From assembly GCA_944472155.2 (NCBI GenBank), contig OX235273.1, positions 83,694,793 to 83,758,792 of the forward strand: a DNA stretch of 64,000 nt, written 5' to 3'. The notes beneath the pieces were generated by a model. It was given only the letters and a program-made list of their open reading frames with translations, was not told the origin of the DNA and searched no databases. Each line of letters starts with the position of its first letter. The stretch's first letter is position 1. Source of the DNA: Trichobilharzia szidati. Its lineage: Eukaryota > Platyhelminthes > Trematoda > Strigeidida > Schistosomatidae. A program made the translations under genes and the position numbers. Positions 54,961 to 64,000 of the stretch are shown here, one piece after another.

Positions 54961-57900
54961 AATAAAATTACTAATGTGGTGAGTGCTACTTATAACCAGA
55001 TATAAGTAGTATATCAGTAAACGAATTGAGAAAGGTAGCAATCTTGTTTTGGACACTAGAAAAAGGCAACTGAAGAAGAGAACTGTGAGAAGAACGTTAC
55101 AAACACTCTGCAGAATCCAACAAACTATCAACTGTGTTGATATTTGACGTATTTTTGTATGATGTGCAAAAAAAGCATTCAAGATAAGGTATGCCAAATC
55201 TATCTAAATAGAAGGGAATTGATCACTTGTGAGATAGAAGTCGTGAAATGCAGCGTTTTAGTTACGCGTGCCATTTTTTCTTTATACACCTGAGTGCAAA
55301 TAATGATGACGAATTTCAAATTCCATTCAACTGATGAGAGACAATTCCATTGTTAAATTATCACAGTCTAGGCAGATCTGATCAAATGCTTGTAGCCAAG
55401 CCTTACTTGTTTTGGTATTGGGATTTGGGCATTCTCCGATGTCGATATCGATTGATTCCAATTACATGACATTTATCCCAACAAATCTATGGTTGAGAAA
55501 CATCATGATTCAATTCCATTCGATAGTATGCTATTTAATTTATAACTTGACGTTTATTAATCATCATTTATCGGTTACATGGCACTTTGCTGTAAACACC
55601 AAAATTGAGGTGTTACAATATTTTACTACAGGACACTTCTTGAGGAAACAATAGGCTGAAGTAATCAAAACCTTTTTTCATAGAGAAATTGTTTGACGAA
55701 AATAGTTTTCCGCTCGGTCTAGAACACTGTCTAAAATAAAGTGGTGAAGGTTACCATTATCACAATATTAGAGCTTGCCTTCACAAAATATTTCGATAAA
55801 TTTAATTGATATTCAAGGTTCCTCTGGTGTATTCGCTGAATAAATTTCCCCACATTAGTTCCCGCTTATAATATGGTCATGGATGGCATCACATTCACAA
55901 TAACCGCTTACTGCAAGATATAGAGCTATTCTTCATCATAACTCGCCATCTACTGATGTTTTAGTCTCCAAATATTATATTCAGCACTCATTCATAGGGT
56001 TCAGCTCTTTATCACCATTATATGCCCAGATCACCTCACCAGTCTGAAACTATTTCTGTAACATTCTAATTCAGAACAATTATCCACCAGTATTCATCAA
56101 TAAACATTAGAAACGTAGGATGATTATTCACGAAAGGTGGACGTACCAAAAAGAAACGTGGTGGTAGGCCGGTGATTCAAAGGTGACGCGACAGTTGAAA
56201 TTTCCTGAAGCAGCCTATGAGGAGCGAGTCGAGAAGTATTCTTCACCGGCTTTCACCTCTCAATTTCTCCATATGACCTCTTATTCATAAAAAACGTCAA
56301 CAGGAGTGTGCCACTGTTGGTGACACCCATAGGCATATATCGCTTCACTTGCTTCCGTGGATCTAAGTACCTAATCCGTACCAGTGGGATACTGACTCGA
56401 CCCAAACAAGGACATTTGGCAACATGGTTGCCGAAAATAACAGTTAAATAAGATAGCAGTTCTACCCTTCAGCACCTTGTTATCACAAACCATTCGGCAT
56501 CAACAGAAAAATCTTCCAACGTTATGTGTAAAGTGAGACCGATTAGTTGTAAGAGTTCACTAAGACACATTTTCTTCACAGAGAAAGCTTGTGCCATACA
56601 CAAGTGAAATCCATAACTGTGTATACAGAAAAGATTTATTCAGTCAATTTTATTATTTCTAAGTCATACAGTCATCTGATATGTAACCCATTCTGATTCT
56701 TTGCACACAAATGCCTTTTGATTTATATCACACGGGCAGTTTTCATACTTTATTTCAAGTGATTGCTATCCAATAGATCTGTTCCCGAATCATTTTCACA
56801 TTGGTGTTTTGATTGTGACAAGCTCTTTTGAAGTAAGGAAGTTCCATCTAAACTGTCAACTCACATGGAACTTTCGGAAAGGAAACATTTATACACGACA
56901 TAGCATAAATAAATATTTGAAATGAATCCGAAATCTGTCGTTAATGGCCTGCTTTATATCATGTTTTCTTATTCCTACATCTGCACCCAAATATGTATAC
57001 TTGTTCTAGTATTAAGTGAATTCAGTGTTACCAAACTGTTGCACCGCATCTGGCCACCTAGGTGTGCACCGATGAAATTAACTGCCTTTGTGGAAATAGC
57101 TTCATATGTAGAATGACTCGATAAGAATACCACCGCCCTCTCGATTATGTCACAGCGGGATGCAAGAATGAGTGGTAAGGTTCCATGAGTTTCATAGTGG
57201 AATATATAGTGGATAACGTGAGTGAGATTGATATCAATTCAGTCTTTGCCATTATACACAAGACTTCTCAACGGTCCTTTAGGTTTATGAGAGGTAGGGT
57301 TTTGAAGATATTTCTCACTCTTAACGGTAAGAAAGGTTAGTCCAGCAACACCTCATGCAATGGCCCTCACTTTACATCTCAGTGTAGATTTCTTCCCAGA
57401 GGAGACAGAACTATTACTTCTACTACTTGTTTTATCCTCATTCCCATAGTGATACTACATTTTCATTTAATATTTTGATCTTAAGTTCACAATGCATTTG
57501 AAATCAGGCACTAGTATTGAGTCGGTGTGACCCAGCAGCAGCTTCTCTAGTCTCCCCCATAAATATACACACTCTGCTTACATTCTATCTGAACTGATTG
57601 ACTACTAAGAAGGTATAAACACTTTCATGAACTTAATATCAACCAGTGGGATGAGAAATTTTCTAATTACCATAGTTGGAATTACATATCATACATTGAA
57701 AAAGTGGAGATATGACTACTAGAGAATCTATAATTTGCACAAATACAAACAATGTTAAATATTGGTGAGGAACCTAAATAATTTGGTGTGTAAACGAATT
57801 ATTTTACATATTCAGTAGACAATAAAGACATGCGTTAGTGAGAAGAATTCAATTTTGTCGAGTTGAAACTGAATCTAAAGCAACAGAAGGTAGACATTCG

Positions 57901-60900
57901 TGTCATTGACACTTCAGGAAGAATCACTACAGAATAGATTATTCCTGGAGTAAGATTAGAATCTCGAACTTATTGCAATGAAAACAAACAGTGAAGCAAA
58001 ATATGACTCACAATATTTTACTGAAATGAACAGGTTGATCGAATGTAGATGTGAAGGAGATTAACTGACGTATTCATTGGTGGAATAATATTTTGATTAC
58101 CACCGAAAGCTTAGGAGATCAACATATTCCAACGTAGAGACGTTTATAGTTTCTCTGAGTGGAAAACTAAAAAATTAGACTACGTCATGTGAATAGCATT
58201 CATTACAAAGCAAACGGACAAGGTATCCTATCGATTATTCAAATCCCATGAAGGTTAACAAATACGTCTCTTCAACGCTGACTCACCTGAGTTACATGGC
58301 TTACGGAAATTCTTTGGTCAAACTGCGTAACTCATGCAACTACGAATCATTTATTCTTTCATACTGATGCAATAATACAATTATGGACACTAATCTGGCT
58401 GAGAAAATGTAGGGATTTTAAACAGTCGAAACTACAAAAATACCAGGGAATTTCCAGAAGCCAGGTAATTCAGATAAATCCGCAATCAGCAGACATATTT
58501 CTGTAGATCAGATTTATCGCACGATAAGAAGTGCAAATTAAAGTCATCCAAAAGGCATCAATACAGATCCAAGCTAAAAACCAATCATGACAAAGATTGT
58601 CAGCTGATATTATCATATCATTCATGGAGAATTTCATTGAGTTCTTTTCACAGAATAGCTTGAGCTGAGGATGTTGTTTAGGAGGACAACCAAAGCCTCG
58701 CAATTCAGTCACCTATTTCAGATAACCCAACCACATCGAAATAATCCACCTGAACGACAAAACTTCTATATTAATTCAAAGTCACCTGCTTCCTATTTGC
58801 ACTCTCCCTATGCCCAATGTTTCTTCCAAATTATTACACTACTGTGATCATATTCATTTCATCTTACAACTTTATTAGGATTTAACTGTAAATATCCAGA
58901 TCAGTGTTTTACTTCTAAGTGTAATTTGTCTTTTCTATTTCGTCCTATAAAGGAATATACAGATTGCCGAATTCACAAAACATCTTGTCATGAAAGAAAA
59001 TGTGAAGCTAATTGAAGGCGAATACACACCGACTGACTTAGCATTAGCCTTCCATTTATGTAAAAGTCTTCTCTATATCACATAAGAATAACAATTTGAA
59101 GAATTGTACATTTTCATTAACAGTGACAAGAATTTTGCAGACTATTCCAGGATTCGATAAACAATTTTATATGTGGTTATGCTTTCACTGAGTGTTTCAC
59201 ACCAATGATCTTAAAAACAGCTGCAGTTTTTCATGAGTGAATTTCACACATCAGATAAATTTCATTCAGTTTATTGTCATGATTTTCAAAAAAGTTGTCA
59301 CGTCATCGTCCTTCTTACTCATTTTCACTAAAAATTAACAGAATTTACGTCGAAAGCATCAAAACGTAATGCCAAGTTACTCATGGATTTTGGGCATGAC
59401 ACATCAGTGTAAATCATTTGAATAACCAGATTATTCAAACAAGGATCATATAGCCAAGAATCTCAAGCAAATTCAGGCCACTGAGTCAAGTAATGTGAAA
59501 TGTGAATTCTCTAGAATTAAGGCAAACTACATAGCTACTAATGTATGATCATGTTTCTTATGCTGCAGATTGATTTCTTATCTGCCAATAGGGAACATCA
59601 AATGTCTCTTTTCCTCTGATGTCTCTCAACTTTCGTTTCAATGCGTGTGGTTAAAATACTTTTGTCGGGAATTCACAGAAATACTGATATCACACGGATC
59701 TGACTAATTTAAGAAACAGTATGTTAGTACCACCCATTATACGCTGCCAAACGAAAAACATTGGCAGGCTGTTAGCTGATTTTTTAAGGACAAATCAGTT
59801 GGCAGCCTATTCACTTGAAAAATATCTTCATCACTTCCACGAGGTTTTATATACTAAGATAAGGGAATAATTCCTTCCTTTCTCTAAAACCGGGATAGAC
59901 CTACAATAAATGTGAACATAACTGAGGAAAGTTGAGCGTTCTTCAGAGTTCAATAATGAATATTGATTGAGATGTTTGACAGTAAGTATGAAATTTGAGA
60001 TTCCAATGTGTTCAGTAATCGGACGTACCTACATCTTCTGAAAAGATGAAAAATACGTCATTTTTATAAATAATGATTTAAAGTAAGGCTAAAATCCAAA
60101 TATATAAAAATTGCGCTAGTTCGAATTTCCATGAGATTCATGATTTGTAAGTGACCAATAAAAAGACCTCAGTGGTGTTCGCACTTTAGGCTACAGTATA
60201 ACTATGAGGTTCATCTTAGTGCAACACGTCATAATGAACACTATATACAACTTTAACATGAATGAACAACAGTAGTCTGAAAAATTCCAGTAGTTAATGA
60301 AAAAGTTATCGGTAAACTGTGAGTTCAACAGTGACTAGGCCACTGCAGGATTTGTTTTGAGTAAGTAAAGAATCTTCTCAACATGTATGCAATCAATTTG
60401 TAGTGACTTGATGCACTGCAAATTGTGCAGGTTGGTTTCATACTAACGAAGCTAAGTGAAGATGATAAACATAGTTGGCACCAGTTAGCCAGTTGAAGAC
60501 AGAAATTCAAGAAATTTAAGTTGATTTGCTCTGCATAAGTGTTTCAGTCGAATATTCACAAGGCGAAAAACTGACAACATTCATCCCATTCGACAAATGA
60601 ACTACAAACTATTGATTAGCCAGCTACAAACTTGATCAAAATCCAAAGATGGCTTTCACTACAGTGAACAATCTCCTTCAAATCCTGCGACTTTTCATGA
60701 TTTTCAGGGTTGTACATGACCAGCTTATGTCATGATAATAAACAATTAGTTAGTTGTTCCTCATTCTGATTACAGCCGCGAATGCCTCGTGATAATGCTT
60801 GGTGATATTATTAAACAGTCGCTGAAACATTCATGTCAATTAGCTTGAGGAACAACATGCTATTCATTTGGAGTATCATGGTTTCACCTCTACCAACACG

Positions 60901-61379
60901 CAGATTTACCAATTATTATCACCAGTCACGTTATCACATGTAGCTGGTTATCCTAAGAAATTGATTTTCATTCAGTCGGTCATGATTTGGAATCTTTTAC
61001 AATCTACGATTTGAGTGGTATCAACGGCTGTCAAAGACTAGGTAAGCCTCATAGCCTGGTGTATAAGAAATACGGAGTTTCAACATCCATACTGGTTTTC
61101 CAAAGTAAATTTGATGCAGATATTCTCAGCGAATTCAACACTTTTAACTCAGCTAGATATTCACTTATATTTTGACCTGTGGAAAATGTATTTTTGTATT
61201 CGTATATGATCAGTAGACTGACATGGTGTACCAGTGCTTCTGAAGCCTAAATGTTTTGAATCCACAATTCGCTCATAAATCCAGCACAAGAATATTTCAC
61301 CATAATCCTGGTCTCAACACGTACGTACTAGATAATTCCCGATGATGCACGTAGTGAAAGGCCACTTGTCTACATAATG
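54961..61379. other. AT-rich spacer with one compositionally distinct patch
   Basis: No gene is supported. Around 56140-56420 the sequence is more GC-rich and coding-like (ACGTGGTGGTAGGCC..., GCGACAGTTGAAATTTCC...) and may be an unidentified retroelement fragment. I could not match it to anything else in the window. Confidence 0.35.
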
Positions 61380-62520
61380 AGGTGTGCCGCTGATGCGCCT
61401 GCTCCTCACATCTTGGAATTTATGGGCAAAACAACAGGATCTCTTCTTAATCTGGAAAAACTAAACCTCCACGTTAAATACGCCTTTGAGTTTCGTAACG
61501 TCCACCGACTTCTGCGCATGTAAGACACCTTGGGCCATATTTCAAGACAAGTCAGATGGATAGTCTACCACAACACCACAGACTATTGGCGCAAACTAAG
61601 GCAAATACGCTACAGCCAACTGGAAACTATCAAGCCGTCGATTGGACAGCCTAAACTATCAACAAGTAGACCAGACTGAACCACTCCTGAAGCACACAGC
61701 GAAACCACCGTCTCCAACACATCGTACAAATCCACTATGGCCGGCTAATAAAATTCATATTGAGGTAGTGGTTTATGAGTATAAAACTTGTGCACCATGG
61801 TAGAGTATAACTCCATTATGGATAAGATTTTATTTTGATAAATCACACAGTGGTTTGTAGGGATTCGATAGATTGGTTACATGATTTCATCATTAGCTGA
61901 CATCGGTTAGAGAAGCATTGGAAAGCCTAGGAGTACTAGACAGCCACTTGGTTCGTCCTAGTTTGGGACTCTTCACAGTACGCGGTGGGTGCCACCGCCA
62001 GTGTTCGAATCCAGGAACTTCTGGTTACATAGCGAGCTCGTAGAACATTACGGCTACTGACAGCCGATCTGGTGGCCAACCCATGAATTCTAGCTACTGA
62101 CAATTCACTGCATAGCACGACCACTAGCCGATGTCTTCGGCGAGTATTTATCCTCACACCAAACCTGCTGCACCCTTCTGGTCATGACTTCCCACTACAA
62201 CCTCAGGTAACATTCTTAACCCACAGAATGGATAAGTGAGTCGTCTGCCAACCAAACCAAGCTCAACGTGAATCAGACCTGATCAGTTTGACCACAGCAG
62301 ACAGACAGCAGCGCTGGTCGTGGTGAACAGTCTGACTATTTACAGACCTACAGTCAAGCTGTTTATGTATGCGGAAACGTATAAATCTAGGCGCATATAC
62401 TGTAGGTCATGTGCTCTCGAGTGTTTATATAGCTACACATCACTAAGCAACAGCTTGAGCAAAACCCACCGTGGGGACTCAATCAGAGGTTTGACACCAG
62501 AGAAGGCTCAATTAAAAATC
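61380..62520. repeat. GC-richer block, probable unidentified dispersed element
   Basis: Composition is clearly different from its surroundings over about 1.1 kb. The plus strand of 61400-61700 reads like a broken coding sequence (EFMGKTTGSLLNLEKL..., then a stop, then SRQVRWIVYHNTTDYW). At 62001-62012 GTGTTCGAATCC matches a Pol III B box closely, but no good A box is at the right distance. A TATAAATC motif lies near 62380. No reverse transcriptase, transposase or terminal repeat is visible, so the class is left open. Confidence 0.4.
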
Positions 62521-63460
62521 AGTGTATCAAATCACACATTTCATGGGGATAATGCGTAAGCGTGGTTTAACAATGATGCCGGACTAGTATGTGCTTCGTT
62601 GAGTAAGGTAATTAAAAATGGAATAGGCCACTGAAAGCATCATTATAAGAATTACTTCGAGGCTGTTTCTTTCGTACCACAGAGGGTTTTCATATATCGC
62701 TTTTTTTGAAATGAATGTATAGACCGGGAAAGTTGTGTCTGGTGGCTTAGATTATTGAAAATCACATGTGAAATGTGACATAGGAAACCGGGAATATAAC
62801 ATAACCTATAGAAATCCAAGTTTCCTACTAACTGCCTCAGTTACATTTAATTACCTCGTTTTTGAAGAAAGGAATGCATTGATTATTGAAAGTTAACTGT
62901 AAACCTCACACGTTATATAAAATGGTTATTCAAGCCAATCAGTCAAAACGACGTTTCGCAAACCAATGTCTGAATGAACAGTATTACTGCATTACGAATA
63001 CCCATCCGCATCTTCATTTAAGTTTCCTTACTACATTACTTTTGTTCTCCGATTTCTTAAATTCCTCTCAAAAGCTGCCCTACAAACTGGTTTAATGCGT
63101 GAAAAACAACAGATGCAGTACAGAAAGCTGTTAACACTTCGTTATTTAGATTTGCATGACATTATGCTGGTTGTAATGCACAGTATAATGCAAGTTTACA
63201 TCTAATTTAAACTCTATCTTAACTCACCCCTATCACCTGGTTAGGTTGGTGAATAATTCACTACATTTAATAATACGGTAAAGGCTGCACTAATGTAACT
63301 GGTAGTCATTTGAAACTGGCCTGAAATGAAATTGGTTAGTTTCTGCATAATATTACACACGCTCGAATCTCAGGAGTAAAACGAATTGGTCAGGGGGTTT
63401 ATTGTTTAATATGTGTGTAAAACTTGGTCACTGTGGTACTAAGTAACTCCATATTAGTAA
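62521..63460. other. AT-rich spacer, nothing recognised
   Basis: Only short frames (up to 69 codons), none with a recognisable product. Confidence 0.35.
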
Positions 63461-63583
63461 AACAGTATATTTTACTGGGTAGCATTTCGAACACAATTTA
63501 TTGTTTATGATCATATCAATTATAATCACATGACTTCGAACAATAAATTGTGTACGAAACGACATCCAGTAAATAATACTGTT
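63461..63583. repeat. Small inverted repeat, 45-bp arms
   Basis: Arms at 63461-63505 and 63539-63583 match in reverse complement at about 38 of 45 positions, with a 33-base loop. The inner 15 bases (ACACAATTTATTGTT) match perfectly. The phrase GGGTTTATTGTTTA also flanks it on both sides (near 63395 and 63620), suggesting the hairpin lies within a larger duplicated unit. Confidence 0.7.
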
Positions 63584-63727
63584 CCACTGTGCGATATATC
63601 TGATGAAGCAAGTAATATTGCAGGGTTTATTGTTTAGCTTACAAACTAATGCTTATTATTCAATAAAAAGCTCTCACTCATACGCTGTTGGGCATCATCT
63701 TGCCTACTTTAGTGGCGTCTTTAATTA

Positions 63728-64000
63728 GGCCTGGAGATTAAAGGAAGTTTGGACTCGGAACTGGAGTCTTTACTTCCAAAATCCGATCCTGTCACCTAAG
63801 AAACTTCGAAACTTGGAGGAAGCATGAGAAACAAACTTATGATGCGCTTGAATCAGAAGGTCGAGATGGCAGCACCTGGAGAAAGACTTAGGGAAGCCAG
63901 CTGGCCTATGTGTCTCCATCTGATAAGAGAGAAAATAAGCGTGTGGACAAATAAAGCCTGCGCTCGGTTTTGGATTGGCACGCATGTGCTGGGAGCGCAT
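63728..64000 (+). mobile_element. 5' part of an RTE LINE, cut by the window edge
   Basis: It follows the 5' region of the LINE at 32180-32500. GCACCTGGAGAAAGACTTAG and GGAAGCCAGCTGGCC (near 63870-63905) correspond to the GCTGGTGAAAGCCTTCGGGAAGCCAGTCAGCC region of the full copy in shorter matched words. AGAAAATAAGCGTGTGGAC (near 63930) corresponds to the start of the endonuclease. It is diverged, with frame breaks. Since it retains the 5' end it may be a long copy; the rest lies outside the window. Confidence 0.65.

Noticed and set aside
61936..62157. 73-residue Arg-rich minus-strand protein
   Set aside because: Composition reflects the GC-shifted block. There is no splice support or family signature, and the same DNA carries a B-box-like motif.
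1..64000. CRISPR arrays, operons, ribosome binding sites or phage genes
   Set aside because: There are no regularly spaced identical short repeats and no gene clusters with bacterial spacing. The spliced gene and retroelement types show a eukaryotic nuclear genome.

Overview
The window reads as nuclear DNA of a blood fluke (Schistosoma or a close trematode relative). This is an inference from four things: AT-rich intergenic sequence; Penelope-like retroelements with GIY-YIG endonuclease domains alongside an RTE-clade LINE; tRNA-headed SINEs; and a cathepsin D-like gene that mixes a 39-bp intron with multi-kilobase introns. No bacterial, plasmid or viral-genome organisation is visible.

One protein gene can be assembled with confidence. 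It is a six-exon, minus-strand cathepsin D-like aspartic protease (3819-12073, 391 residues predicted, phase-consistent GT/AG junctions). Its introns hold a solo LTR (intron 4), a SINE with a perfect 17-bp target-site duplication (intron 3), and two opposed LINE fragments plus a second SINE (intron 1).

From 12.9 to 35.4 kb the window is a retroelement graveyard. It contains a Penelope-like element with an uninterrupted 553-codon frame (13578-15239, minus). A second Penelope lineage appears once with terminal repeats (17700-20530) and once decayed (30130-31410). A 5'-truncated RTE LINE (20660-23385, minus) sits between two nearly identical 590-bp inverted arms. A separate foldback with arms of about 400 bp lies at 27857-28814. 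A full-length but inactivated RTE LINE (32150-35375) is bounded by a perfect 16-bp target-site duplication.

From 35.4 to 64 kb the sequence is mostly unannotatable AT-rich DNA. It holds a minus-strand SINE (39.2 kb), diverged tandem-like repeats (48.7-51.7 kb), a second solo LTR with its own 4-bp target duplication (54631-54956), a compositionally distinct repeat-like block (61.4-62.5 kb), a small hairpin (63.5 kb) and the 5' part of another RTE LINE running off the right edge. Three isolated candidate exons (29239-29280 plus, 37010-37221 plus, 45390-45644 minus) are flagged at low confidence.

The most interesting structure is the SINE family. Its members join a tRNA-like Pol III head to a segment matching the 5' end of the local LINE and then to the last bases of the same LINE, so the SINE looks like a tRNA plus a LINE whose middle has been deleted. 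Because the LINE reading frame runs to its extreme 3' end, the SINE tail derives from LINE coding sequence.
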